Of a stretch of DNA of 64,000 nucleotides, positions 1 to 11,160 are shown one piece after another. The position numbers and the translations under genes were made by a program. This DNA comes from Muscardinus avellanarius (Eukaryota; Chordata; Mammalia; Rodentia; Gliridae), in contig OY726557.1 of the NCBI GenBank assembly GCA_963383645.1, forward strand, positions 127,496,603-127,560,602, written 5' to 3'. Within the stretch, counting starts at the first letter, position 1; each line of letters starts with the position of its first letter. A model generated the notes under the pieces. The model was not told the origin of the DNA and did not search any database. It saw nothing but the letters and a program-made list of their open reading frames with translations.

Positions 1-2212
1 AAAAGGTTTATTTTACTGCTAATAACAAATACGAGAAAAAGATTACAATAGAGCACCCACAAATTAACCTGGGCTCATTATTACTGTTAATGGTGGGGTA
101 CCTCCTAAAGACTGCATTTTAGCAGAGACCTTTTGTTTAATGAGTTAAGTCAAAAGGAAATTTTATTTGTGAGTTTAGGATTCTGTGGCAAATCCCAGAA
201 AGTGTGGTATTCATGGTTTGGGAGAGTTTGAGGGATCCTGAGAATGGTGCCACCCTTGGAGAGGGAGTTCTGGGGGTGAGCCCATGTGGGCAAAGGGTTC
301 TTTCCAACCTGGCCACAGCACATCATTGGCTGTCACAGGCCTCTGTTCCTGGTCTTGGGCTTTCTGAGGGCTGTGCACACAGGTCTGTTTATCCTTCTTT
401 CTTCTCCACTCCAAGCAACTTCCCACAGGCCACCTGAGCTCTGCCTCTCCACCTTGTCAAAGAAGAAAGCTGAAACCATGTAATTATGACATCCTGGGGT
501 AATTTTAACTATAAGTCATTATTCTAAAACAACCGATGCAATCCCCATTTGCCAGCACAAAGAGATGATTCTCACTAGCCTGAACTCACTGTCAAACACG
601 CCAGGAGAAATAAAAAGGTGCTAATGCAATATAGCCCAGAAATAGAAAATAAGATTAGAGGCGATGCTTGAGATTGCAGGCTGGGGGGCGGGATAGCACA
701 GGGCTTAGTTACCAGCAGAACTGTCAGACATAAAGCCTCCGAGGTCATTAATACCGGAACCTTCATTAAGGCAAGTGGATAAAATTAAAGGGTGTTTGGT
801 GAGGATTTAATTTTTTTCCTGGAGGTTTGCAGTCTCTGAAGGGCATTTGGAGCTGGCTCAGAGGCTCAGGCAGTGGCCCTGCAGCGGGGAATCGGCTCTC
901 ATTCTTGGTCACCATCTCAGTGAAATCCACTGAGAACAGAAAGGCTGGCTCAGCGCTGAGTTGCTGCGAAATCTGTGAACTGAGTCCTCCGGATCCAAGG
1001 CCAGGTCCTTTGAGAGTCTGGAGGTTTCCCTGCAGCTGGAACAATCCTCACTTAGCCCAAACATGGATGGACCATGGGGAATGACTGTCACCCTGGGGAG
1101 TCTCTGGAAGCCATGTGAATTCTGGGGTCAGTCCAAAAATTAACAGCAGGTTCCAGGTGGCAAGGAGTGAAACACAGAAGCAGGCTTGGCTTTGGTGAAG
1201 CCGAGGAAGGAGATGATGAAGCTGTCTCTCTGTTTCTTTGGGGATAGGTCTTCTCTTCCCCTGGGTGACCCGCCCTTACTGCATTCCAGCAGCGCCTGTC
1301 AACTGGTTGTCATAAGAAATATAATATATAAATTCCCTCAATGTTGTAAAATGATTAGAGTTCAGAGGTGTTAAACAGTCCTCCCAGGAATGTGTATAGT
1401 TGTTGAAAGACATTTCTGGGGCGAAGAAGGACTTACCATCCCAAAGGAATGTGCTTTAAATGATGAAACGCAGGTGTTGAGCTCATCAACAGGGAAGGCC
1501 AGAGAATTGGCCCCTTTGCTCTACCCTGAACACTAAAGTGGGGGTCCGAAGCCAGGGCAGCCAGGGCCCAGTCTCCACTGTGTTCTGGAACGCTAGTGAG
1601 ATTATCATTCTTCCTTGTGTGTCCCTTCATTAGCACCCCAAACTGGAGGGGTGACACTTGCCTAGGCTCTCACCCTTGAAGATGGAAGGATGATGATGAA
1701 GTATGTTAAGATTCTTGAAGGAAAACAAGGAATCAAGGTGTCCTTGTGTGCTGATGGTGCACAAGGAGCCTCTGTGTTTTGGGGTCTTTGACTTTGGACT
1801 CTCGGTATTTTTTTTTTAAATTTTTTATAGTTTTTTGGTGGAGGCTTCACCAGAGCTAAATAAATCCAAGCAAGGACTATTTTCTTATTTGAGAAGACAA
1901 TGAGTCTTCTCTTCATTCGGGGAGTAGCTGGCTCTGAGAAAGAATGTGCTTTGATTTTTTGCATAGATGGAATACCAGGGACCTAAAGAGGGCCTGGGAC
2001 CTTTCCAGAGTCCCTGAATTGAGTAGGAGGTGGCATATTCGCTAATTCCTTATGCATCTGGGAGCTCAAGATCATTCATTCCTAGCTAGAAATTTTTTGT
2101 GTGACATGTGGTCAAGAGTTTTAGTCATTTAAACCATGTCCTTTCAAAGAAAGAGCCTGTAATCTGGTCATCACAGAGATGAGTCTTTCAAACTCAGCAC
2201 CTGTGGAACAGT
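1..2212. other. Unique non-coding sequence, no gene seen
   Basis: No recognisable repeat, exon or RNA gene. Short open frames on both strands overlap each other and show no domain. The stretch at about 770-1,080 is moderately GC-rich and free of repeats, but has no splice-bounded frame I would defend. Confidence 0.5.
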
Positions 2213-2366
2213 GTCCCATGTGGTGTGACACCAAACCTGGCAAGCATCAGGCCCCCTGGGAGCTTGTTAAATGCAGAGGATCAGGCCTCAACCCATACCC
2301 AGGGAGCTGGAATCTGGATTTCAATACATTCTCCAGGTGATGTTCACCTGAAAGCCTGGGAAAGAT
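2213..2366. repeat. MER5-like hAT-Charlie DNA transposon remnant
   Basis: The segment reads like the degraded MER5 motif series: 'AGCATCAGGCCCCCTGGGAG', 'CTTGTTAAATGCAGA', 'GGCCTCAACCC', then 'TCTCCAGGTGATGTTCACC'. MER5 elements are short non-autonomous hAT transposons shared by placental mammals. The terminal inverted repeats are too worn to place exact ends. Confidence 0.55.
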
Positions 2367-2988
2367 GGCCCAAAGCCCTAGGTTTGGTATAAAGGAGATG
2401 GATGCCAGTCTGGGTATCTCTTGGGCCCCAGTAAACTTCTTCTGTGCAGGTGGAATAATAGCTTCTCTGCTGCTTAGCTCACTGTGGTGCTTGGAAGATC
2501 AAATGATACAATAAATGGGAAAGCACTCTGAGAAGCACACGGTGCTTGGGAAATGCATGGCATGTTCATGCTCCTTGGCAGCTGGCCTGGCCCCACCCTG
2601 TTAGCCAGAGTCCTCTTTATCTACCCAGCCAAATTAATCTATTTTTCTGCTCTTGCTCCCGTACCCTCTTTGAAACAACATCAATTTTGGTTGCTTTCAT
2701 CCAAACTGCAAAGTATATTTGAATTCACATTATTGCCTTTAGTGAGATTCTCTGTTCTTTGCCTCCATTTTTTTTTTTAACATACATTTGCCATGGTGCC
2801 TGGGACCTGGTGCAGAGGAGATTAGCGTGGTGTTCAGCCACTGGCCAGGCCTCTGAGGAGAAGAGCTTTCTGTTTATCTCTTAGAAGCAGATGCTTTGGA
2901 TTTTATCCCTGGGGGAATTTATCAGGGTGCTCTGAATTCTTTCATTCATTCATTCTCATATTATTTCCTACCCCGTGAGCATGTGCGT

Positions 2989-2989
<1 letters not shown>
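2367..2989. other. Unique non-coding sequence
   Basis: No repeat family, exon or RNA gene recognised. A short poly-T tract lies near 2,768-2,778 and a small CATT run near 2,941-2,953. Confidence 0.4.

Positions 2990-3047
<58 letters not shown>
2990..3047. repeat. (CA)n microsatellite, about 29 units
   Basis: Uninterrupted CA dinucleotides, preceded by a GTGCGTGC transition. Open frames encoding His-Thr runs across it are artefacts. Confidence 0.97.
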
Positions 3048-3048
<1 letters not shown>

Positions 3049-3558
3049 TCCTGTACATGTCAGCCACCACATCAATGTTGTTTACTGCATATCTGGGTAT
3101 TTGGGAGGCTGTTGTCGTCCAGAATCATTTAGAAATTGTCTCCAGTTTAGTTCTCTTCCCTCTGAGCACATTCTTGGGCCGAGTTTCTTTACCTGATCGT
3201 GGCAGCCTGGTTTGGTCTGGGTCCTTGCTTTCATATCTATTCAACTGCATATAGATTTCTCCTAGTCCCAGCAGCTCTTTCATCTGGACTTGGATTTTCA
3301 GAGCAACCCCAGCATTTGCATGTTCTTTCGTAGAGGTGTGTGCGTGCTCAGGATGATTGTACATTTGTGCATTGCCCATTTGTACAAAGAATTCGTTTTT
3401 GTCTTTTTCAACATGCATGCACGTGTCCATGTAATTATAAATTATCTGCTCTCTCCCTAAGTGTGATCAATTTATATAACAATTTCTCTTTTTTTGTCAC
3501 CATGAATGGCTGCACGTTTAGTGAGGAGTTATGAGCATTCATATAGCGTGTGAGTACA
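3048..3558. other. Unique non-coding sequence
   Basis: No feature recognised. AT-rich with alternating purine/pyrimidine patches such as GTGTGTGCGTGC near 3,336-3,348. Confidence 0.4.
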
Positions 3559-4210
3559 GGTATACATTCATTAAGATGTTACTCACTAATTCAATACGTA
3601 CTAAGCACTATCTGTGTTATGGGAACTAGGCTACATGTTGTTCCAGATTGTGAAGATACAGACTTTGCTCTGAAGAACATTTACAGTTTTCTAAAGAAGA
3701 TGACTTACTACCTTGCAGCTTTACTCCAAATTTGTAAATAAGAAAGGTCAGGAAAGAGACAGATAAAATCAGCTCAAAGAATATAAACTTGTTTTCACCT
3801 GGAATTCAGGGATGACTTCTAGGAGGAGATGGCACCTGAACAAGAGGTTTGCACCTGTAGAAGCGGACCCTGTTGTAGGCTGAGAGTCCTGGGAGCAAAG
3901 GTCCAGAGGTGGAAACGCTGGTGGATGGTCAGCAGCAAATGATGCAGCGTGCTGACTTCCAAGGGCTGCTGAAAGGATCAGGGGAGATGCGGTCAGTTTA
4001 TGTTAGATGGTGTGAGACTCTGGATGCTGATTAAGGAGTTTAAAACTGGGACTTAGCCAATTCAGAAATGTAAATTTTTTTGAGATAAGTAAGAAGGTCA
4101 GAGCAATGATTTAAGAAGGTAGCACTGGTAGAGATTTGTAAGGTGAACTGGGGTGCAGAAGATATCCAGAGCAGTAAAGAGGCTATGACAGCAATCCTGG
4201 TGATGGAGAA
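3559..4210 (-). repeat. Ancient L2-like interspersed repeat, first part
   Basis: The start matches the reversed 3' end of the L2 type (TTCATTAAG...TACTAAGCACTATCTGTGTTATG). It continues into old repeat-like text about a 'gggatgacttctaggaggag' block and 'gcagtaaagaggctatgac'. The similar text resumes after the LTR at 4,590, so this looks like one old element split by a later insertion. The family name is uncertain. Confidence 0.4.
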
Positions 4211-4589
4211 TGGTTTGGATTGTGAATGCCTCCAAAGGGTCATGTATAGAAAGCCTGGTCTCCAGCTGGCAGCACTATGGGGAGGTTATGGAACTTTTGG
4301 GAGCTGGGGCCCAGTGGAAGGAAGGAAGTGTGGTCGTTAGGGGTGTGGTCTTGAAGGGATATTATGCCCTTCCTCTGTCTCTTTGCTTCTCGGCTGCCGT
4401 GAGATGAGCAGCCTCTTTGACCATGCTCTCTCACCATTTCACAGTGCCTCACCACAGGCCCAAATTAATGGGGCCAAGTGACCATGGACTGAAATCCTTG
4501 AAATTATGCCCCCAAATAAACCTTTTCTCCTTGTTAAGGTCTTTATCTCAAGTATTTTGTCACAGTAATGGATGGAAAGCTGACTAGCA
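4211..4589 (+). repeat. Rodent MaLR-type solo LTR
   Basis: Starts TGGTTTGGATTGTGAATGCC and ends near GGAAAGCTGACTAGCA. It carries the LTR hallmarks 'GCCTGGTCTCCAG', 'GATATTATGCCCTTCC', 'CAATTAATGGGGCCAAGTGACC' style text, and the polyadenylation region 'CCCAAATAAACC' followed by 'TTATCTCAAGTATTTTGTCACAG'. This is the general plan of non-coding MaLR (ERVL-MaLR) LTRs in rodents. No internal retroviral coding sequence lies next to it, so it is a solo LTR. Confidence 0.65.
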
Positions 4590-5030
4590 TGATGTCTGAA
4601 TTAGGTGGCGTAAAAGACAGATAAAAGAAATACAAAAAGCCAATGTCCAAAAATAATCGACTGTAAGGGGGAAGGAGGATGAAACGAGGGGGGGCCAAGA
4701 TGATGGAAGTGTCATAAGAAACATAAGGAGCATATTCTGGAAAACTCAGTTCATTTTTGATGGGGCATAGGAGAAATGGTGAGTTTAGTTAAGGATGTAT
4801 CATGTTTAATGCACTGATGGGAACATCTACATGAAAGAGTTCAGCAAACCATTGGATATTTGGAAGGGGCCCTTGGGAATAATTTTAGGATTTAATTTAA
4901 ATTTGATGACTGTATTTATAGAGAGATAATTGAAGCCTTCTAAGTGAATACATTGTAAGGGAGAATATACAGAGAAGGGACTAAAGCAATGGTGGGTATA
5001 AATATTTATATTTAGGAAGAGATAAAAAAG
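4590..5030 (-). repeat. Ancient L2-like interspersed repeat, second part
   Basis: Continues the old repeat broken by the LTR: 'GGCATAGGAGAAATGGTGAG', 'AAACCATTGGATATTTGGAA', 'GGACTAAAGCAATGG'. Text of this kind (growth of short phrases around 'gatatttggaa' and 'gagggactaaagc') recurs in old mammalian interspersed repeats. Family assignment is tentative. Confidence 0.35.
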
Positions 5031-5707
5031 GAAGGAAAGTGCAGAAACACATCTGTGTATTGTTTCCTGCTTGCATGAACACACCCATACCCCCTCCCCT
5101 TAGATAAAAATGCACACACAGCCAGATTACTGGTACATTTGCTTCCACATAGTTGGAAGAAAAGAGGAAAGAGACAGTGATTCGGTATCCAAGGGAAGAG
5201 GCCTGGATAACATCAAGAACAGGGAGAAGGACCAGGAGGCGATGGCTAAACAGCTGGCTTTGTGTGTGCAGACGGCACGCTCACTTGGGTAGGAGTGTGT
5301 GGGGTATGTGCACATGGCATGCACACACTCCTGCCTCTGAATGCACATTTCGATGTTTGGAAGAGAAAATTTACAGAAGCAGGGGATAGGAAAGAAATGG
5401 GACGAAGATGTTTATGAGGAGACAGCAATAAGCAGAATCATCATAAATCAGAACAGATGTTGTCGAACTGATATTTTCCTGATTGTTATGATAATTCCTT
5501 AAGACCTTAACTTGGGTTCTGAGCCTTGATTCAGTTTTATATCATGTACTCAGCTAATTTGAGTCATTTTAGGCTCATAGTCTTTTGTTGCAGAATTATT
5601 GGGTCACTTGCTTTCCCAAGATGTCTCTCATATCAGTGAGGGCCTTTGAGTAATTAGGTTTCTCAGTATGAATTTCTGTTTAACCTGGTCAGAATTTTAT
5701 GCTTGTT

Positions 5708-5710
<3 letters not shown>
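5031..5710. other. Unique non-coding sequence
   Basis: No gene or named repeat recognised. Contains CACA/TGTG-rich patches (about 5,280-5,350). Confidence 0.4.

Positions 5711-5752
<42 letters not shown>
5711..5752. repeat. (GT)n microsatellite, about 21 units
   Basis: Perfect GT array followed by an imperfect TATATGTA stretch to about 5,830. Confidence 0.96.
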
Positions 5753-5755
<3 letters not shown>

Positions 5756-5877
5756 GTATATGTATATATATGTATATGTGTAAAAGTGTATGTATACATA
5801 TGTATATAAGCCTCTCTCTATATAGACATTCATGTTCATATTTTTATTCAAATATATATTTGAGCAATTAAGTAATA

Positions 5878-5907
5878 TTTCCACCATTCAAAATAGAATG
5901 GTGGAAA
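5878..5907. other. Perfect 12-bp inverted repeat with 6-nt loop
   Basis: Arms TTTCCACCATTC and GAATGGTGGAAA flank AAAATA. No poly-T tract or gene adjoins it. It could be a chance palindrome or the remnant of a small inverted-repeat transposon. Confidence 0.6.
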
Positions 5908-6598
5908 TGGCACTCTATTACAAGTTTGAATTATTCCTTTTAAAAAAGGGAGCCTGTATTTTGCTTATTTTTCTAGGTTAGGAATCACCTTACCTAAAGT
6001 TATTCAAGTAGCCAACTCACACTGGATGTGGAGAGGATCTATTTTGGGATGAGAAACCAAGGCAAAGGACATGATTAGTGCCAAATAAGATAATGGACTT
6101 AATTCTCAATAATGTCCCATCATTTTTGCTCCATTATATTCCACCTGGCTTCATTTCTCTGTCAGACTCTCATTTTCCTCAAGTTTAGTTAGCATTATAC
6201 TCTGAGCCAAATCCCAGTGAGGAATGGCTCAGGGGATGTAACTCCAGTCAACACTCACATGCCACTTCTACAAAGACTGAGACAAGGAAGAGGATGAGGT
6301 GACTCAGGTTACATGTCGCTTATGAGCACTATATTTCATCGTTGTTATTTTTAATTTAATTACCATTTATTGGGCTAGCAGTGCTCTGAATCTGCAAAAG
6401 AGTCTTCTCTCCCTCCTTCCCTCCCTCCGACTTCTTCCTTAATTACAAAGCAACATGTTAAACATTCTGGTCCTGAAATTTCATTCCAGCTCATAGAAAA
6501 ACTAAATTCAAAGAACCTTGGTTTCCACCCTCCTCCCTCTTTAGAGACTAGGTCAGGAATTCTCAGCTGATTTCCCTTGTGGCAAGTCAGGGTAACAT

Positions 6599-6599
<1 letters not shown>
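5908..6599. other. Unique non-coding sequence
   Basis: No gene or named repeat recognised. CCTCC-rich patch at about 6,408-6,430. Confidence 0.4.

Positions 6600-6646
<47 letters not shown>
6600..6646. repeat. (TG)n microsatellite, about 23 units
   Basis: Perfect TG array running into GCGCGCACGCATGTGCGCATGCACA, an alternating purine-pyrimidine tract that could adopt Z-DNA. Confidence 0.96.
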
Positions 6647-6652
<6 letters not shown>

Positions 6653-7558
6653 CGCATGTGCGCATGCACATTTGTTGGGGATGAAAACAGATTTTTCTTT
6701 ACAAGGTATAGAACAGGTACAGTATTTCACAGCCTGCTGGCCAGTAATGGGATTCGTCTATCTGAAGCTTCTTTTCTGGATCCTGAACTGATTAGCAGAT
6801 GCAAATCCTGCACTGCATGCTGATGAAACCCAACCACACACGTCTGTGTATCTCTAGATGGCATACACATACAGAGGCACATACACACAATTTTCGTTAA
6901 AATGAATACAGATTCATATTATTGCTACATTCACTTCTGCATAGTTGGAAATTTTTTCTCTTGCGATTTTCAAAGGACAGCCAGGCAGGAGTTATTTAAT
7001 AGAATGAAAGGCATTTCAAAGGGAGTGAACAATAACAGGGGAACTGGGAGTCAAGAGTTATTTTCTCAGGGGAAAAGAGGCTGCAGCAACCATGGAAGTG
7101 GATGATGGCCATCCCTTGCCCTCCTTCTCCTCCATCCAGTGCATGTTTCTTTAGGCCTAGCATGGGGTTTTCCTCCCTTTCTCTAACATGTATCTTTGAC
7201 CTTTTAGCAGCTCAAATTTCTATTATAATTCTGTAATAATTTGGTTTGTGACTATTTCCACCCCTTCCTGCCCCCCTTGGGTAGGTGAATTATCAGAAGT
7301 TGGGTTCTGGCAAGTGCTTCTATGGACCCTCTGTGCCCAGAGATGAGGGCTAGCCTGTGGACAACTCTGGACTGCAGCCTCTGACCCCAGCTCTCCTCAG
7401 TCCTTTCCCTCTGTGGTCCCCCATCCTCTGGATCGGGGGCGCAGTGGCTACAAAGGCCAGTGAATGAGTGATGAGCCTGCTGCAGAGTCTCGACTTTTCA
7501 TTCTGTCTCTGTCCAGACTCATATGCCCTTCCACTGTGCCACAGCGATGAAGATGACA
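6647..7558. other. Unique non-coding sequence
   Basis: No gene or named repeat recognised beyond the purine-pyrimidine tract that follows the TG array. Confidence 0.4.
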
Positions 7559-7795
7559 CTTCTTTTCTTTTCTTTTTTTTTATTGGTGAATTGTTGTCAT
7601 ACATCTTAACGGAGTACAAGATAGTAGAGGCATACATACACACTCATATAGCCCTTACCCAATTTCCACCTATTTCCTCCTTCTCCCCTCATCTCATGTT
7701 TGGCTTATTGATTGACTTTGATATGTTTGTGAATGTACATCATGTACATAAGGGAATTTCCCTCTTTCCTCCTCCCATCACCCCAGGCACTTCTG
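7559..7795 (-). repeat. L1 3'-end fragment, sciuromorph type
   Basis: A T-rich start followed by TATTGGTGAATTGTTGTCAT and pyrimidine-rich text (TTTCCTCCTTCTCCCC, CTTTCCTCCTCCC). Read on the minus strand it ends '...ACAATTCACCAATAAAA', as in squirrel-type L1 3' ends that I recall. It is 5'-truncated and non-coding. Confidence 0.5.
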
Positions 7796-8129
7796 ATCTT
7801 GCATTTTGGAGAGCCCTGAAGTAGAAATTGAGAATATATGAGATTTAACCTTTTATTATTACCAGCTCTTTCTCACAGACTTTTGTCTCAGGCCTTCTCA
7901 GAAGATAGTCCATTCCCTGACTCTCTTGTTCTTTCTTGCTTTAACTGCTGCTCTCTTGCCTATTCTTTACCTAGGACAAAGGGGAAGACCAGAGTCTAGA
8001 ACAATGGAGAGTTAAAGGATGAAGATGCTGCTGAAATAACTCCTCTGTAGTGTGAGCCTCTTTTCCATCTCCGTCCTGCATGTTTTATGCCTGTCTTTGA
8101 CCCCTGACTGATTTTGCTCCTGGGTAGTC

Positions 8130-8249
8130 TGAGGCAGAACATGGTTTGCATGAAAAGATGCTGAACATCATCCATCATTAAGTAAATACAAATAAAAAAC
8201 ACAATGGAATATCACCTTATACCTGTCAGAGGGGCTTTATAAAAAAGAC
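8130..8249 (+). repeat. Old L1 (L1M) ORF2 3' end, part 1
   Basis: Text matching the conserved end of L1 ORF2: 'GCATGAAAAGATGCTGAACA', 'AACACAATGGAATATCACC', 'TATACCTGTCAGA' and 'AAAAAAGACAA'. It continues at 8,469 after an insertion. The frame is broken throughout. Confidence 0.75.
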
Positions 8250-8468
8250 AATAGTTCAAATAATACTATGGCAAAATGTGAATTATTATTAACCTTACTA
8301 ACTCCTGTGGGGAGGGAGGAGGGGGTGTAAGATGAGATGTGGAGGGAAATACACAAAGAGTTGTGTGCATGTATTTTTAATACATTGAACCTTACTATGA
8401 TGTTTAATTGTAAAGCATTAGTAGAAGGAGAAGAAGAATAACAACAAAAACAACAATAAGGAAACAAT
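8250..8468 (+). repeat. Insertion inside L1M, rodent-L1-like tail
   Basis: This segment has no counterpart in the expected L1M order. It ends in 'CTATGATGTTTAATTGTAAA' then 'GCATTAGTAGAAG' and an A-rich AAC tail, which resembles the 3' end of squirrel-type L1. It is best read as a short, 5'-truncated L1 retroposed into the older L1. Family call is moderate to low. Confidence 0.45.
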
Positions 8469-8916
8469 GACAAGAGATAAGGCCAGCTGGTAAGGATTCG
8501 GGGAAAAGGGAATCCTTGCACACCATTGGTGGGAATGTAAATTGCTGTAGCTATCATGGGAAACAGTATGGAGGTGCATCCGAATTAAAAATAGAACTAT
8601 CATATGGTCCATCAGTGTCTCTCCTGGGTGTATATACAAAGAAAATGAAATCAGTATCTCAAAATGTATCCCTACCCCCATGTTCATTGTAGCATTATTC
8701 GCAACAGCCAAGATATGGAAGCAGCCCAAGTCTTCCATATAAGATGAATGAACAAAGAATTCGCTGTGCATATATACAACAGGATATGACTCAGACACAA
8801 AAGGAAGGAAATCTTTCCGTTTGTGATGATATTGATGAACATGGAAGATAGTATGCTAAATTAGAAAAGCCAGACAATGAAAGATAAGTATGATATAATC
8901 TTCCTTATGTGTATAT
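8469..8916 (+). repeat. Old L1 (L1M) ORF2 3' end, part 2
   Basis: Classic L1 phrases in order: 'GGGAATGTAAATTGCTGTAG', 'AACAGTATGGAGGTGCATC', 'ATATGGTCCATCAGTGTC', 'CATGTTCATTGTAGCATTAT', 'AGCCAAGATATGGAAGCAG', 'GATGAATGAACAAAGAATT'. The reading frame is decayed by many stops and indels, so it is a fossil copy without coding capacity. Confidence 0.85.
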
Positions 8917-9391
8917 GTTTGTCAGACTTAGGTCGCTGTGACAAATACCTGAGAAAATCAAATGGCAGGAGGAAATGTTTATTTTGGCTTACCATTTCAA
9001 ATGTTTAGTTCATGGTCGGCTGGCTCTAGTGCTTTGAGTCTGAGGTGATGCAGAGCATCATGGCGAAAGGGAAAGCTACTCAGCTCATAACCACCAGAAA
9101 GCAGAGGAAGAGAACAAAGAAGGGGCCAACGGTCCAGGGACAGCATATATCCTTCCAGGGCAATCCCCCAGGAGCCTACTTCCTCTGATTAGGCCCCACT
9201 GCCTAGAGATTCTACCACCTCCCAATAATGCCATCAACTATGAATCTGTCAATGGACTAATACATTGATGAGGCCAGAGTTCTCATAATCCAATCACTTC
9301 CCCAAATCCTCACCTCTGAAGACTGTTCTATTGGCAATCAGTCCTTCAACATATGAACCTTTGGGGGATATTTGATATTTAAACCATAACA
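8917..9391 (-). repeat. MaLR-type solo LTR inserted in L1M, reversed
   Basis: Runs from TGTTTGTCAGACTTAGG to TTTAAACCATAACA and reads as an LTR on the minus strand. Diagnostic phrases are 'GCTGTGACAAATACC', 'ATGTTTATTTTGGCTTACC', 'AGAGCATCATGGCGAAAGGG', 'TGCCATCAACTATGAATC' and 'AGTCCTTCAACATATGAACC'. No internal retroviral genes are present. Confidence 0.75.
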
Positions 9392-9690
9392 CTGTGGAAT
9401 TAAAAAAAAGTCATATCCACAAAAGCAGAGAGCAAAGTGGTAGTTTCTTAGAGCTGGGTCATGGTGAAATTGGGGAGATGTTGGTTAAAAAGTAAAATTT
9501 TTTAGTTATCAGATAATCAAATCCTGGGATTTAATTTAGAACATAGATGGTGATGAATGTGTTAATCTGATTGTAGTAATTATTATGCACTATATACACA
9601 TATCAAGTCATCATGTGGCATACATTGCCTATGTTCAATCTTTATTTGTCAATTAAACATTTTAAGATTAAAAAACAAAGGTAGGTATAA
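9392..9690 (+). repeat. Old L1 (L1M) 3' UTR, part 3
   Basis: The L1 tail resumes: 'AAGCAGAGAGCAAAGTGGTA', 'GGTGATGAATGTGTTAATC', 'TATCAAGTCATCATGTGG', 'TCTTTATTTGTCAATTAAA'. This is the typical end of old mammalian L1 copies, terminating in an A-rich tail. Confidence 0.8.
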
Positions 9691-9775
9691 TGATCTAGGC
9701 TGAGGATATAGAGCCAATGGAAGGCTGGGATTTCTAAACCTTCTCCATGATTTAGAAAAAGAAAAAAATATATAT

Positions 9776-9795
9776 AGATAGATAGATAGATAGAT
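9776..9795. repeat. (GATA)5 microsatellite
   Basis: Five GATA units following a short TA tract, adjoining the SINE. Confidence 0.85.
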
Positions 9796-9974
9796 ACTGG
9801 GGTTCCTGGAAACCCTTCTACCTCTGGGTTACACTCCCAGACCTATTTTTATACTTTTTTTTTACTTGGAAACAGGGTCTCTTAAGCCTGCGCGGCTGGC
9901 TTTGAACCTGCACGATCCTCCTGTCTCTGCCTCCCAAGTGCGGGGATTACAAGTGTACGCCACTACGCCCAACT
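9795..9974 (-). repeat. B1+ID composite SINE, 'TTCCAGG' subfamily
   Basis: On the minus strand the left half is B1-like (TTGTAATCCCCGCACTTGGG) and the right half is an altered ID half whose end reads GGGTTTCCAGGAACCCCAGTA. It shares the altered right half with the copies at 32,293, 40,812 and 63,100. Confidence 0.85.
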
Positions 9975-11029
9975 GAGTCTTATATTTTTGATCTACCTAT
10001 TATCCACAACAGATCTCTGAAACATTCTGTGCTCTGCCTATTGCTCCTAGCAGGGGCCAACAACTCAAAACAGGTCATTATTGTTATGTGGCTGACTCAA
10101 GCTATTTCTCTCATTAGCAGAAGTATAGCATCTTGACTAAGAGAGATCATTTCCATTTTTGTTGTGGTAGCCAAATCATGGCCATTCACATGTTTTTTAG
10201 GGAAAATAAAGGTAGACAAGATCTCCTTTAGATCCTAAAAAAAGATGCTGAAGGGATGCAAAAACACTCAATGTGAGAATGTTTGAACAAAGTGAAGTGT
10301 CCGGCGCCATCATGTTGATTGTGAAGTGTCAAATAAGCTGATCAGTTGACAAAAGACGGGACTTACCCTCTGTGGCCCTATGAACAGAACAGTTGGGAGA
10401 AGGTGGGTCAGAGAGAAAGATACTCTTGAAAGGGCTGGTTTGGGCTCAGTATGAGAAAGACATTCAAGAGTTGGAGCTGCCCTGAGGTGGAGTGCTGGGT
10501 TCCTTGCCCTACTGGACAATGTCTGAAGACAGGTTCCATGGCCAGTAGTTGGAGATAAGTGAACGTTGATGTTGTGGCTGGAGCGGATGGTCCTTACACT
10601 TTACTTCAGGTCCTGGAGATTAAATAGCTAACAACCACTCAATCCAAAGAATAGACATACATATACACCTGCCATTTCCTCTAGGATCATCTTATTCATT
10701 CCAGAAAGAGGCCCAAAGACAGAATTTTTCATTCCCTGACATTTGAGGTCTATGTGGTACTTATTCCCATAGCCAAAATTCTGATCTTTTCTGAGATGAA
10801 CTCAGAAAAACTGCCAGGAAGCTGGACCAAAAATTAGGGGTAAGGAGACAAGGCCCAAACTGGGGAGGCAGCAGCCTCACCTTCCAGTAGCTCAGCATCC
10901 CAATGTGAGAAACCAATGAGCTCAACTGCAATTCAGAGCAATTAGTCTTTGTTCTCAGAGATTCTCAAGCAATGACTTAAAGAAACCCAAATAAACATTT
11001 TTTTAAAAAGAGCAAATTTGTATTACTTA
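9975..11029. other. Unique non-coding sequence
   Basis: No gene, RNA gene or confident repeat recognised. Confidence 0.4.
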
Positions 11030-11160
11030 ACTCAAGGAATGCAAACAAGTGTAATTAAAGTGAATACTCATAAATAAAGTAAATACATTACTTAGGAAAT
11101 GAATTAATTAGTGTTTAATTACTATCAATTACTAAAATCACTACAGAATTACTTGTAGAA
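11030..11160. promoter_or_regulatory. AT-rich cluster of homeodomain-type motifs
   Basis: A 130-bp repeat-free stretch dense in TAAT/ATTA cores: GTATTACTTAAC, GTGTAATTAAAG, GAATTAATTAGTG, TTTAATTACTATCAATTACT and GAATTACTTG. TAATTA is the core of many antennapedia-class and LIM homeodomain sites. Regulatory function is inference. AT-rich DNA also produces such motifs by chance. Confidence 0.3.

Noticed and set aside
8418..8798. 126-codon minus-strand open frame
   Set aside because: Antisense to an old L1 ORF2 end, so it is a by-product of the repeat.
8917..9391. Possible endogenous retrovirus with genes
   Set aside because: Only solo LTRs of MaLR type are present here and elsewhere in the window. 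No gag, pol or env-like sequence was seen next to any of them.
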